From NCBI GenBank assembly GCA_942492115.1, contig CALODL010000021.1, positions 1-64,000 of the forward strand: a DNA stretch of 64,000 bases, given 5' to 3'. Positions 42,978-52,239 of this stretch are shown here, piece by piece. The notes beneath the pieces are model-generated. The model ran no database searches and was not told where the DNA came from. It worked only from the letters and a program-made list of their open reading frames with translations. Source of the stretch: CALODL01 sp942492115 (GTDB taxonomy: Bacteria; Planctomycetota; Phycisphaerae; UBA1845; CAIVHJ01). A program made the translations under genes and the position numbers. The number at the start of each line of letters is the position of its first letter. Position 1 is the first letter of the stretch.

Positions 42978-44189
42978 TCAGACCTGACCCTTCGTGCCGT
43001 TGAGCACGCCGTACATCGCCGACACGAGCGCCACGGCGACGAAGCCGACGATGACGCCGACGAAGATGATCATGATCGGCTCGAACATCGTGGTGAACTT
43101 CTTGATGCGGCTCTCGAGCTCGCGGTCGAAGTAGGTCGCGGCGACCTCGAGCTGCTCGTCGAGCGTGCCGGTCTCCTCGCCGACCTTGAACATCTGCCTG
43201 GCGGCACCGGGGAACAGCTCGGTGTCGATCAGGGGCTGGGAGAACCCCTGGCCTTCGAGCATCTGCTCGCGGGCGATCTCGAGGCGCTCCTTGTACACGA
43301 CGTTGCTGGTGGCGTCGGTGGTGGTCTTCAGGCCTTCCGGCAGCGGCACGCCGGCGGAGATCATCGCCGACAGGATCCGGCAGAACCGCTCGAGGATCGC
43401 GTAGTCGACGATGCCCTTGATCACCGGGATCTTGAGGACCAGGCGGTCCTTCCAGATCTTGCCGGTCGGATGCTTGAACATGAAGATCAGCACCGCGGCG
43501 ACAAGGATGAAGAAGCCCGCGGTGATGAACCACAGGTCGGTGAAGAACCGCGAGAAGAACAGCATCATCCGGGTCGGCAGCGGCAGTTCGGCGCCGAGCT
43601 CCTCGAACAGCGGCTTGAACTGCGGCAGCACGTAGCCGGCGAGGATCAGCACGGTGATCATCGCCATCACCATGACGACCATCGGATACGACAGCGCCGA
43701 CACCACCTTGGCGCGGGTGTCGATCTCGCGCTCGAGATAGTCCGAAAGGCTCTCGAGGGCGGTGTCGAGCTGACCGGTCAGCTCGGCCGACTGCAGGATG
43801 CCGACGTAGTAGTCGGGGAACACCTCGGGGTGGCCGGCTGCGGCGACCGAGAACAGCCCGCCGTTGCGGAGGTCGTCGACGAGGTTGCCGAGCGCGCGGC
43901 GCAGTGCGACGTCCTCGGTCTCGTCGCCGATCGTGACCAGCGCGTCGGTGATCGGGATACCGGCCTTGACGAACACGGCGAGCTGACGGGTGAAGTGCAT
44001 CAGGTGCTTCTTCTTCACCTTCTCCTTGGTCAGCTCGAAGTCGAGCATCCCGCGGCGTTCCTCGATCTTGGTCGGGAACAGGTTCTGCTCGACCAGGATG
44101 GCGCGCGCCGCGCCGATGGTGTCGGCCTTGGTCACCCCCTCGACGGGGGCGCCGGCGGTGTCGATTGCGGCGTAGGCGAACTTGGGCAT
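42978..44189 (-). CDS. pilC: Type IV pilus platform protein PilC
   Basis: 403 residues, intact. It starts MPKFAYAAIDTAGAPVEGVT and carries two T2SSF domains (HFTRQLAVFVKAGIPITDAL and ERFCRILSAMISAGVPLPEG) with helices MVVMVMAMITVLILAGYVLP, LWFITAGFFILVAAVLIFMF and a final IMIIFVGVIVGFVAVALVSA. PilC couples the ATPases to pilin polymerisation. Located 37 bases downstream of pilB. Confidence 0.93.
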   Translation of the reverse strand: MPKFAYAAIDTAGAPVEGVTKADTIGAARAILVEQNLFPTKIEERRGMLDFELTKEKVKKKHLMHFTRQLAVFVKAGIPITDALVTIGDETEDVALRRALGNLVDDLRNGGLFSVAAAGHPEVFPDYYVGILQSAELTGQLDTALESLSDYLEREIDTRAKVVSALSYPMVVMVMAMITVLILAGYVLPQFKPLFEELGAELPLPTRMMLFFSRFFTDLWFITAGFFILVAAVLIFMFKHPTGKIWKDRLVLKIPVIKGIVDYAILERFCRILSAMISAGVPLPEGLKTTTDATSNVVYKERLEIAREQMLEGQGFSQPLIDTELFPGAARQMFKVGEETGTLDEQLEVAATYFDRELESRIKKFTTMFEPIMIIFVGVIVGFVAVALVSAMYGVLNGTKGQV

Positions 44190-44226
44190 GTGATGCTCCG
44201 TGTCTCTCGGTCGGTTTTCTTGGTAC

Positions 44227-46012
44227 TCAGTGGGCGAACAGGGTTCGGACGACTTCGGGGATGGTCGTGATGTCGTCGTCGACCATCTGCATTGCTTCTC
44301 GGAGCATCGTGCGCATTCCTTGAGCAACTGCCAGACGACGAAGTTCCTCGGTGGTCGCCCAACCGACGATCAGGCGGCGCACTTCGGGGGTGATGCGCAG
44401 CAGCTCGTAGACGCCGATGCGCTCGCGGTAGCCGGTGCCGGAGCAGTAGCTGCAGCCCTTGCCGTGGTAGAAGACGGTCTTGTCGCTGCCGCCGGAGTGC
44501 TGGCGGAACACCGCCAGTTCCTCGGCGCCGGGCGTGTACTCCTCTTTGCAGTTCTCGCACGTCTTGCGCAGCAGACGCTGCGACACCACGCCGACGATCG
44601 CCGAGGCGACGAGGAACGCTTCGATGCCCATGTCGAGCAGGCGGTGCAGCGCCGCGACGGCGTCGGTGCCGTGCAGCGACGACAGCACGAAGTGACCGGT
44701 GAGCGCCGACTGGATGGCGATGCGGGCCGTGTCGGCGTCGCGGATCTCGCCGACGAGGATCGTGTCGGGGTCCTGTCGCAGGAGGGCCTTGAGGCCGGTG
44801 GCGAACGTCAGGCCCGCCTTGGTGTTGGTCTGCACCTGGTTGATGCCGGGGAACACGTACTCGACGGGGTCCTCGACAGTGGTGACGTTCTTGCCGGTCG
44901 AGTTGATCTCGAGCAGCGTGGCGTACAGGGTCGTCGTCTTGCCGGCGCCGGTCGGGCCGGCACAGATCACCATGCCGAACGGTGCGTGGACGAGCTTGGA
45001 GTACGTCTTGTACGTCTCGGCCGGCATACCGAGCTGGCCGAGGCTGACCATCGACTTCGACTTGTCGAGCAGACGCATGACGATCTTCTCGCCGAACACG
45101 GTGGCCACCGACGACACGCGGACGTCGATCGGGCGGCCGTCGACCTTGGTGGAGAACTGGCCGTCCTGCGGGGCCCGCTTCTCGACGATGTTCATCTCCG
45201 ACATGATCTTCAGGCGGCTGATCAGCGCGTTGTGCGCCGACAGCGGCAGCGAGAACGCCTCGATCAGGTTGCCGTCGACGCGGAACCGGATGCGGAGCCG
45301 ATCGTCGAGCGGTTCGATGTGGATGTCGGAGCTGCGGTCGCGCATCGCCTGCCCGACGATCTTGGCGACGAGCTGCACCACGGGCGCCTGGTCGTCGAGG
45401 CTGACCTCGGCGATGGTGTCGGCAACGACTGCGCTGCTCGTCCTCCGTGGCGAACGTGGCGACGATGTTGTCGACGTCGGCGGTCGAGCGGTACATCTGC
45501 TCGATGAACGACGTCACCGTCTTTTCGTCGGTGGCCTGCCACACGAACTTCTGCCCGGTGGCCGACTCGACCTGCTGACGACGCCACGGTGACGGGTCGG
45601 CGGCATAGAGCAGCGTCGAGCCGTTCTCCTCGGCGATCGGCATCACCTTGTGGGTGCGGGCGATCTCTTCGGGGAACTTCGCGACGACCTCTTCGTCGAG
45701 CGCCGCCATCGAGATGTCGGCGACAGGAACCTGGCAGACCGCCGCAACAGCGGCCGCTAGCGCGTTGCGCCCGACGCTGTGGTGGCTGAGCAGCAACGTC
45801 CCGAACTTGAGCAGATCGCCGTTGGTGCTCGCCACGACCGTGTCGAACGACTCCTGCGACAGGTGACCTCCGGCGACGAGCGCCTGGCCGACCGCGTTGC
45901 ATTCGTCGGCCGACTCACCCTGCACCGTCGATGGCGGTTCGGCAAGCGCGGTCCCCGCGCCGTTGCCGGCGGGCGGGGCCATGTCTTTGGAGCTGGGCTT
46001 GCGGAGTGCCAT
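44227..46012 (-). CDS. pilB: Type IV pilus assembly ATPase PilB (one frameshift)
   Basis: About 595 codons. N-terminal MshEN/T2SSE_N domain (HLSQESFDTVVASTNGDLLK through VWQATDEKTVTSFIEQMYRS). A one-base error near 45,432 separates it from the ATPase: RSSDIHIEPLDDRLRIRFRV, Walker A CAGPTGAGKTTTLYATLLE, Asp-box TTVEDPVEYVFPGINQVQ, Walker B RQDPDTILVGEIRDADTA, His-box ALTGHFVLSSLHGTDAV, tetracysteine zinc site CENCKEEY and CSYCSGTG. It drives pilus extension. The frame error is likely technical since both halves are perfectly conserved. Confidence 0.9.
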
Positions 46013-46028
46013 GGAACTGCCTTCGATC

Positions 46029-47180
46029 TCAGTGCTGCGCCGCGGCCTGCGGCTCGAACGGGGTCGGTGGGGTCAAGGGATTCACTGCGCCGGGCTCGGT
46101 CGCCGACGGCGGAGCCATCGGCTCCTCGCGGCGGACGAACTGGCTGGGGTCGAGGGCGAGCAGCGCCCGCTCGACCTCTTCGAGGCGTTCGAGCTGGACT
46201 GCGGTCTCGACGTCGAGATGCTGCTCTTGGAGCTGAGTTTCGATGTCGACGATGCGGCCGACGGTCTTGTCGATCGACTCGCCCATCGACTCCTTGAACC
46301 GATCGACCTCGATGCGCACGAGCTCGACCTCGCCGGCAGCGCTGGCGACGCGGTCCTTCATCTCGTCGATGGCGTCGACGTCGACGCTGTCGAGACGTGC
46401 CGTGATCGCGTCGATCGCCGTGGTCACCTCGTCGAAGCGGGCCTCTGCGCCGGCGATGCGATCGCTGAGCATCGAAACGGCATCGTCGAGGCCGGCGCTC
46501 ACGCGGCCGACGTAGGCATCGATGTCGGCCACCCGCTGGCCGACGGTCTCGTTGACGCGAGCCTCGGCGGTGACGATGCGATCGTTGATCCGGTCCTCGG
46601 CCTGGTCGACCCGCGAGCCGACGATGTTCGACACCTCGGCCTGCTGGCGGGCGGCCTGGGCCGACACCTCGTCCATCCGGGTGGCGAGCAATGCCAGGCG
46701 CCCGTCGAGCTGTTCGGCGACCTGAGCCGACACCTCGTCGAGGCGGGCTTCGGTGGCCTCGCTCATCACGTTGAGGTGCTGCACCATCGCGCCGGCCTGC
46801 TGATCGAACTTGCGGACGCTGCGATCGAGCGACGACAGGTCCTGTTCGAGTTGGCTCTGGCGGTGCTCGAGCTGTTTGACGACCGGGCGGGCAGCCGACT
46901 CGACGGCGGCAGCAAGGCCGGCGTTGGTCTCGTCGGCGACCCGGCCGATCCGCAGGTCGATCTCTTCGTGCCGACGCTTCGACTGGACGGAGAGCTCGGC
47001 GAGTCGCTCCTCGATCGCCGGCAGCATCGTTCGGACGGTCGCTTCGCTCTGCTCCCGCGCGGCTCGCTCGGTGGCGAGTTCGCCACGCAGCCGTTGCATC
47101 TCCGTCGAGACCTGCTTGCTGAAGTCGGTCAACAGCTGCTGAACCGCCGGCACGATGCTGGAAGTGGTCTGCTCGGTCAT
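46029..47180 (-). CDS. Coiled-coil protein 2, pilus-locus associated
   Basis: 383 residues, almost all coiled coil from about residue 15 to 330 (TEMQRLRGELATERAAREQS, LEHRQSQLEQDLSSLDRSV, VGSRVDQAEDRINDRIVTAE), with repeated RxDEV/ARxDEVSAQ-type heptads and a short Pro/Ala tail (PSATEPGAVNPLTPPTPF). No signal or membrane segment. It is the first gene of the pilB-pilC transcript, 16 bases upstream of pilB. No family recognised; it may be a scaffold or polar landmark for the pilus machine. Confidence 0.6.
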   Translation of the reverse strand: MTEQTTSSIVPAVQQLLTDFSKQVSTEMQRLRGELATERAAREQSEATVRTMLPAIEERLAELSVQSKRRHEEIDLRIGRVADETNAGLAAAVESAARPVVKQLEHRQSQLEQDLSSLDRSVRKFDQQAGAMVQHLNVMSEATEARLDEVSAQVAEQLDGRLALLATRMDEVSAQAARQQAEVSNIVGSRVDQAEDRINDRIVTAEARVNETVGQRVADIDAYVGRVSAGLDDAVSMLSDRIAGAEARFDEVTTAIDAITARLDSVDVDAIDEMKDRVASAAGEVELVRIEVDRFKESMGESIDKTVGRIVDIETQLQEQHLDVETAVQLERLEEVERALLALDPSQFVRREEPMAPPSATEPGAVNPLTPPTPFEPQAAAQH

Positions 47181-47403
47181 CGCTGGTCCTTTCGTCGACG
47201 CAGAGGCGAACGACCAGTGGTCGTCGCCTCGAATCGGGCGGAGAAGGGAGTGGGTGTCGTCATCGGTTCAGTCAGGTTTCGTCGTGCAGGAGGTTCGCTC
47301 AACCTCTATCGACCACTCGCCGACCGATCTTGAGACTTCGCTGAGACGGAGTTGACCAAGCCCGTGCACAACCGTGGCCGAGCCACGACGTAGCGTGCGC
47401 GTC

Positions 47404-48267
47404 ATGCGCGTGCACCTCGTCGATGGCACCTACGAGCTCTTCCGTCAGCACTTCGGTATGGCGTCACGTCACAGCGACCGCGGCCCGTTCGACGCGGCCG
47501 CCGGTGTGGTGACGTCGACGCTCGCACTGGTGGAGGACGGAGCAACGCACGTCGGCGTGGCGTCGGACCATGTGGTCGAGAGCTTCCGCAACGAGCTGTG
47601 GGCCGGCTACAAGACCTCGGAGGGCATGGATCCGGAGATTCTCGAGCAGATCCCGGTGATGGAACGTGCCCTCGCCGCCGCCGGGTTCACGGTGTGGCCG
47701 ATGATCGAACACGAAGCCGACGACGCACTCGGCGCGGCAGCGCTGGTCGCCGAGCGCGACGAGCGTGTCGACCAGGTGTTGATCGTCACCGCCGACAAAG
47801 ACCTCGGACAGTGCGTTCGAGGAACTCGAGTGGTGCAGTTCGACCGGCGCAAACGCGAGATCATCGACGCCGACGGTGTGCGCGCGAAGTTCGGAGTCGG
47901 GCCCGAGTCGATCCCCGACTATCTCGGCCTGGTCGGCGACACCGCCGATGGATTCCCCGGGCTGCCCGGTTGGGGCGCCAAGAGCGCATCACTGGTGCTT
48001 GCCCGCTACGGCCACATCGAGGACATCCCGCCGGCGGCCGGACAGTGGGACGTACCGGGTCTACGAGGGGCAGCGAAGCTGTCGGCGACCCTGCAGGCCC
48101 AGCTGGCCGATGCCCTGCTGTTCAGGAAGATCGCCACGGTCGACACCGACGTCGACGTCGGCTCGCTCGACGATTGGAAGTGGACCGGCCCGACCGACGA
48201 CTTCGCTGCAGTTGCCGACGAACTCGGTGCACCCGAGCTGGTCGCCTACGCGAACCGCCTCCGCTGA
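47404..48267 (+). CDS. 5'-3' exonuclease, PolI N-terminal type
   Basis: 287 residues starting MRVHLVDGTYELFRQHF. FEN/5'-3' exonuclease features: HVGVASDHVVESFRNELWAG, IEHEADDALGAAALVAERDE (acidic cluster), VLIVTADKDLGQCVRG, and helix-hairpin-helix LVGDTADGFPGLPGWGAKSA. It lacks polymerase domains and is therefore a stand-alone nuclease for flap or RNA-primer removal. Acidic residues look complete, although the usual N-terminal DG is preceded by VDG as required. Confidence 0.85.
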   Translation: MRVHLVDGTYELFRQHFGMASRHSDRGPFDAAAGVVTSTLALVEDGATHVGVASDHVVESFRNELWAGYKTSEGMDPEILEQIPVMERALAAAGFTVWPMIEHEADDALGAAALVAERDERVDQVLIVTADKDLGQCVRGTRVVQFDRRKREIIDADGVRAKFGVGPESIPDYLGLVGDTADGFPGLPGWGAKSASLVLARYGHIEDIPPAAGQWDVPGLRGAAKLSATLQAQLADALLFRKIATVDTDVDVGSLDDWKWTGPTDDFAAVADELGAPELVAYANRLR

Positions 48268-48321
48268 ACGGTCACAGCAGGCCGAGCACGGCTCGACGGT
48301 GTGACCAGCAGCTGGCGGCTG

Positions 48322-48453
48322 CTGCCGAGTGAGGTGACGACCAGGCGATCTGCGGCACACGGACGATGCCGATGAAGGCTGCTCCCTTCCGGGCCTGACC
48401 TGATTCACGGGCGCCCATTGCACAGGACCCGGTCGCCACCTCACCCGGCAGCG
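48322..48453 (-). ncRNA. ffs: Signal recognition particle RNA (4.5S-like)
   Basis: The minus strand holds the invariant SRP domain IV core GGTCAGGCCCGGAAGGGAGC (about 48380-48402), and the flanks pair as a long stem: GCTGCCGGGTGAGGTGGCGA with its complement at the other end. It binds Ffh and FtsY for cotranslational targeting. Ends are set by the closing stem and could be off by a few bases. Confidence 0.85.
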
Positions 48454-48569
48454 AGCCGCCAAGTGCACTCTCACACTATCTGGCCGGCAGTGCATTGCCA
48501 GGCGGATGGATTGCCAGCGGCGGGGGCTAGCCTCTCGGTCTCCACGTTCCGGCGTTGTCGGAACACCAG

Positions 48570-48657
48570 GGAGGGATGCGAGAGCGGCCGAATCGGCACG
48601 CTTGGAAAGCGTGTGAAGTGAGAGCTTCCGTGGGTTCGAATCCCACTCCCTCCGCCA
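48570..48657 (+). tRNA. tRNA-Ser (GGA anticodon)
   Basis: Acceptor GGAGGGA pairs with TCCCTCC before G-CCA; D-arm GAGCGGCCGAATCGGC; anticodon stem ACGCT/AGCGT around TTGGAAA, anticodon GGA; long variable arm; T-arm GTGGGTTCGAATCCCAC. CCA is encoded. It reads UCC/UCU. The last CCA base is also the A of the first possible ATG of the deaminase gene. Confidence 0.95.
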
Positions 48658-48713
48658 TGTCGGCCGCTGCAGGCTCATCACCGTCGCACGCTGCGGGACC
48701 GCCACCGGATCCG

Positions 48714-49163
48714 ATGGCGGTGGCGCTCGACGAGGCTCGCGCAGCACTCGCACACCACGACGTCCCGGTCGGCGCCGTCGTCGTCCACCGCGGCGAGGTC
48801 ATCGCCGCTCGCCACAACGAGCGCGAACTCACCAACGATCCGGTCGCGCACGCCGAAGTCTTGGCATTGCGCGACGCAGCCCAGCACCTCGGGCAGTGGC
48901 GACTCGACGAGTGCACGCTCTACGTGACCTTGGAGCCGTGCGCGATGTGCGCCGGAGCGGCGGTCAACGCCCGGCTCGGACGTCTCGTGTACGGCACGGA
49001 CGACCCGAAGGCCGGCGCGGTGACGAGCCACTTCGGTCTGCTCGACGGCGACGTGCTCAACCACCGCGTCGACGTGACCGGCGGAGTCGATGCCGACGAG
49101 GCCGCCGAGCTGCTGCGGACGTTCTTCCGCGAGCGACGCGCGATCGCCAGAGGTGACCGCTGA
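48714..49163 (+). CDS. tadA: tRNA-specific adenosine deaminase
   Basis: 149 residues from ATG 48714 (MAVALDEARAALAHHDVPVG). Zinc deaminase motifs: DPVAHAEVLALRDAAQHLG (HAE catalytic) and TLEPCAMCAGAAVNARLGRL (PCxxC). It converts A34 to inosine in tRNA-Arg(ACG). An ATG at 48657 in the same frame would overlap the mature end of tRNA-Ser, so I prefer the later start. Confidence 0.88.
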   Translation: MAVALDEARAALAHHDVPVGAVVVHRGEVIAARHNERELTNDPVAHAEVLALRDAAQHLGQWRLDECTLYVTLEPCAMCAGAAVNARLGRLVYGTDDPKAGAVTSHFGLLDGDVLNHRVDVTGGVDADEAAELLRTFFRERRAIARGDR

Positions 49164-49182
49164 ACGCCTGGACGCTCGTGGA

Positions 49183-50886
49183 TCAGTGGTCCTTGCGACG
49201 AAGGCTGCCGATCAGACGACGCAGCGCCGAGCTGCGTTCGTCGCCCTGGCCACCCGAGCCGTCGGCTGACGTCGCCATCGCCGGTGTCTGGCCGGCCAGC
49301 GTGGGGAGCCGACGCGGGCTCTGCGACAACAGCGCCATCGTCGGACATCTGGCCGTAGAGCACTTCCGCCCGCGTTGCCATCGTCGGCGGAGCGAATCCG
49401 GCGAGGCCGTTTGCCGGCGCCGGAGCCGCGGGCGCCTCGACGATCTCGTCCACGCCGGCAAGATGGGTCTCCACCTCGGTGATCTCCACCTCGGTGATCT
49501 CCACCTCGGTGATCTCCATGGCGGTGGCGTCGATCGTGATCTCGACATTCGGTGATCTCGAGCGTGGCTGATCTCGACGTCTGCCGTCTCCGGCACAACG
49601 TCTCCGAGATCGACGTCGACGTCCGGCTCGCCGACGCTGGCCGACTCGATTGCGGCAATCGCGCGGCGCACGGCGTCGGCAACGTCGTCGGGCACCTCGG
49701 CGTCGGCCACCTCGGGCTCGTCGCTGAGCGTCAGCGGCGGCATCGAGAACTGGAGCTCACCATCGTCGGTCTCGGTGAACGTCGGCTCGACGTCGAGCGA
49801 GTCGTCGAGGTCGGCGGCAGCGCCGTCGGCCAGTTGCTCGGACCCGTCGGGCCACACGACCGAGAACTCGAAGTCGTCGCCATCGGCTTCGCCATCGGTG
49901 TCGGCGTCAGCGTGGTCGACGACGAGGGCATCGTCATCGAACTCGAGCTCGGGCATCTGCAGGGCGGGAACCTCGACATCGTCATCGAGGTGATCGACGT
50001 CGTCGACGATCGGGCTCGACCAGATCGGGCATCGTCGTGTCCGTCTCGGTGTCGACCGTCTCGGGGTCCACGGTTTCGGTTCGGTGTCGGCATCATCGAA
50101 GTCGATGTCGACGAGTTCGAAGTCGGGCGGGTCGACCTGCTCGTCGGCGTCATCGACGAACTCTGCGAGCTCGAGCGAGAGCTCGAGTGCATCGGCATCG
50201 AACTCCTCCGGTGTGATGATCTCGGTGATCTCGCCCGTTCGGATCTCGGACTCGTCCATGGCCTCGACGTCATCGATGTCGAGTTCGGTGTCGACCATCG
50301 CATCCCACTCGATCATCAACTCGTCGTCGTCGAGCACGTACGGCAGGCTGGGCAGGTCGTCGATGACCGTGCCATCGAGTTGGCCGATCGCACCGATCGG
50401 GCGGGCCACCACCGGCTGATCGATCGGCGCAACGAACCAACGATGCAGTCCGGAGGGGTGGTGGCGGTACGCAACGACACGCGCATTGGCGATCGTCCGG
50501 TTGGCAATGTCGGAGATCAGTTCCTCGGTGAAGAGTTCCGCGGTCACCACGACGGCGTCACGGTTGATCGAGGGGTCCCGGTCGAAGAGCCGACCAAGGT
50601 GTTCGAGGTCGCCGAGACGAACCAGTCCCCGCTCGAGTTGGGTCGCGTCGAGCACGCCGGCATCGAGCAGTCGCTGCCCGAGTTGGGCATCGCCGACCCG
50701 CTCGGCGAAGTACACAACGCCGTTGTCGAGGTATGCGAGCACCTCGGGGTCGCCTTCGAACGTGATCTCGCCAGTGAACGCCTGTTCCCTGGCGTCGTTG
50801 AGCGTCATCCAGACGGGTTGTGGTCCGTCGATGACGAGCGCTCCCGTGTCGACCGACTCGGTCGCAGTTTCAGTGTTGTGGATCAT
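49183..50886 (-). CDS. DUF4388 protein with long acidic region (frameshifted)
   Basis: Starts MIHNTETATESVDTGALVID; GGAGG lies nine bases upstream. Residues about 25-180 match DUF4388 (AREQAFTGEITFEGDPEVLA, YLDNGVVYFAERVGDAQLGQ, RLLDAGVLDATQLERGLVRL). The remainder is highly acidic and low complexity (ELSLELAEFVDDADEQVDPP, DADTDGEADGDDFEFSVVWP), contains three perfect 15-bp repeats, and ends in a basic helix SSALRRLIGSLRRKDH. Frames change near 50,080, 50,010, 49,545 and 49,290. It starts one base after the GTPase stop: last gene of a three-gene operon. DUF4388 often occurs with small GTPases in surface-motility and signalling systems. Confidence 0.65.
   Translation of the reverse strand: MIHNTETATESVDTGALVIDGPQPVWMTLNDAREQAFTGEITFEGDPEVLAYLDNGVVYFAERVGDAQLGQRLLDAGVLDATQLERGLVRLGDLEHLGRLFDRDPSINRDAVVVTAELFTEELISDIANRTIANARVVAYRHHPSGLHRWFVAPIDQPVVARPIGAIGQLDGTVIDDLPSLPYVLDDDELMIEWDAMVDTELDIDDVEAMDESEIRTGEITEIITPEEFDADALELSLELAEFVDDADEQVDPPDFELVDIDFDDADTEPKPWTPRRSTPRRTRRCPIWSSPIVDDVDHLDDDVEVPALQMPELEFDDDALVVDHADADTDGEADGDDFEFSVVWPDGSEQLADGAAADLDDSLDVEPTFTETDDGELQFSMPPLTLSDEPEVADAEVPDDVADAVRRAIAAIESASVGEPDVDVDLGDVVPETADVEISHARDHRMSRSRSTPPPWRSPRWRSPRWRSPRWRPILPAWTRSSRRPRLRRRQTASPDSLRRRWQRGRKCSTARCPTMALLSQSPRRLPTLAGQTPAMATSADGSGGQGDERSSALRRLIGSLRRKDH
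49471..49515. repeat. Three tandem 15-bp repeats inside the DUF4388 gene
   Basis: The unit CCACCTCGGTGATCT is repeated three times without change and encodes (minus strand) EITEV repeated. Copy-number change would stay in frame. Confidence 0.85.
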
Positions 50887-50887
50887 T

Positions 50888-51440
50888 TCAGGCAACCTCC
50901 GCCTTGCTGTGCTCCATGGACGCGAGGAGCGTCAGGAGGATTTCGACCACGACCTCCCGGCCGGAGTCGGGGTCGATGAGTTGGCACGCCACGACGGCCT
51001 CGCCGTCGAGCGCACCGAGAGAAGCGCGCCAGTCGGCGCGCGATCGTGAGATCGTCGCAACGGTTCACGGCGATCACCGCCGGAACCCGCAGGTCACGAA
51101 GCAGCGCCCGCAGCTCCACGCCGGCAGCGGCATGGGTCTCGGTCGCCTCGGCGTCGATCACGAATGCGACGACGTCGACGTCGCCCTTCAAGATGTTGGT
51201 CATGAACCGGAACCGGGCCTGGCCCGGGGTTCCGAAGAGCAGCAGCCGTGTGTCATCGCCGTCGAGGCAGTACGTCCCGAAGTCCATGGCGACCGTGGTG
51301 TGCGACTTGACGTCGGATTCGTCGCCGCTGGTGACCACATCGGTCGAGATCACCTGGGTCTGCGACACCGACTGGATCATCGACGTCTTGCCGGCCGCGA
51401 ACGGCCCGGTGACGAGGATCTTGAAGGTCTGGGCACTCAC
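50888..51440 (-). CDS. Small Ras-like GTPase, CvnD/MglA-like (one frameshift)
   Basis: GTG start overlaps the roadblock gene stop (GTGA). G1 is VTGPFAAGKTSMIQSVSQ, G3 LLFGTPGQARFRFM, G4 VIAVNRCDDLTIA (NRCD in place of NKxD). One extra base near 51,050 shifts the end, which should read RASLGALDGEAVVACQLIDP and LLTLLASMEHSKAEVA. About 183 residues. In Streptomyces conservons (CvnD) and in MglA systems such GTPases are controlled by roadblock proteins, and here one is directly upstream. Confidence 0.85.
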
Positions 51441-51991
51441 GAGCTCACCCCGGACAGCGCCGCGTGACGGGCGCGAACGAACGAACGAGCGTTTCGCTGT
51501 TCGACAGTGCACGAGGCGAGTACGGCGAGCACACGCTGGTCGCCGATCGGCCACACCAGCAGCAGTCCGCCGTCGTGGTCGACCACGAGTTGCCGGAGAC
51601 GATCGCCGCCGCTCATGGCGACCAGTTGATGCGCCAGGCCGACGGCCGCAGCGAGCATCGCTGGGTGCGAGGCCTCGTCGTCCATCGAGCGGCTGCGAGC
51701 GAGGCCGAATCCGTCGACCGTGGCGAGGATGGCCGACCGGACTCCGTCGACGGTGTCGACCAGTTCGTCGAGGATCGCTGACGGGTCGACCGGTTCGTCG
51801 GGAGCGACCGACACGGAGTGGGGCGCCAGCGTCGAATCCGAAGTCGAATGGGGCGACGCCGGCATCGTCGGCTGTGGCATCGGAGGGGCTGGAACCGACC
51901 ACGTGGACGCGGACGGAGGCGACGGCACCGGGGGCAACTCAACGGTCAGTGATGACCAGGTTCCGTCAGTGGCAGCCTTGACCTTTTCCAT
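51437..51991 (-). CDS. Roadblock/LC7-type regulator
   Basis: 184 residues: a Pro/Ser-rich N-terminal 70 (VELPPVPSPPSASTWSVPAP) and a C-terminal roadblock/LC7 domain (ILDELVDTVDGVRSAILATV, DGFGLARSRSMDDEASHPAM, LRQLVVDHDGGLLLVWPIGD). Such domains act as GAP-like or scaffold partners of small GTPases. The region just before the start (ACGTCTTTTGTATGG) is unusually AT-rich and no ribosome site is visible, so a leaderless message is possible. Confidence 0.75.
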   Translation of the reverse strand: MEKVKAATDGTWSSLTVELPPVPSPPSASTWSVPAPPMPQPTMPASPHSTSDSTLAPHSVSVAPDEPVDPSAILDELVDTVDGVRSAILATVDGFGLARSRSMDDEASHPAMLAAAVGLAHQLVAMSGGDRLRQLVVDHDGGLLLVWPIGDQRVLAVLASCTVEQRNARSFVRARHAALSGVSS

Positions 51992-52188
51992 ACAAAAGAC
52001 GTATCGGCATCTGGCAGCGCGTCTTGAGCGGTTTCTGACGATCCGCCTCGGGACCGACCTGCAGTGGGCCGCGACCGGGCCAGTCGCGAACATCTGGTCG
52101 AGTGCGGTCGATGGCGGCGCCGATGAGCGAGATCATGGTGGGTCGCTCGATCTCCGTTGACGTGCGACCCCGGGCGCACACTGCACCG

Positions 52189-52230
52189 ACAAAACGACGA
52201 CGGGCGTCCATGGAGATCCATGGACGCCCG
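52189..52230 (-). terminator. Terminator of tRNA-Ser(CGA)
   Basis: A perfect 14-bp inverted repeat (CGGGCGTCCATGGA and complement, 52201-52230) with a 2-base spacer lies 9 bases beyond the tRNA on the minus strand and is followed by TCGTCGTTTTGTC. It can end the tRNA transcript before the roadblock operon promoter. Confidence 0.75.
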
Positions 52231-52239
52231 TGGACGTAC

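Noticed and set aside
43420..43530. A possible extra gene in alternative frames across pilC
   Set aside because: The pilC frame is intact and fully conserved through this stretch; alternative frames lack start signals.
49471..49515. Short regular repeats considered as a CRISPR array
   Set aside because: The 15-bp units are contiguous without spacers, lie in a coding frame, and no cas gene is in the window.
49183..51991. Annotation of the roadblock/GTPase genes as a full Streptomyces-type conservon
   Set aside because: The sensor kinase-like CvnA and DUF742 CvnC genes are absent, and a DUF4388 gene is present instead.
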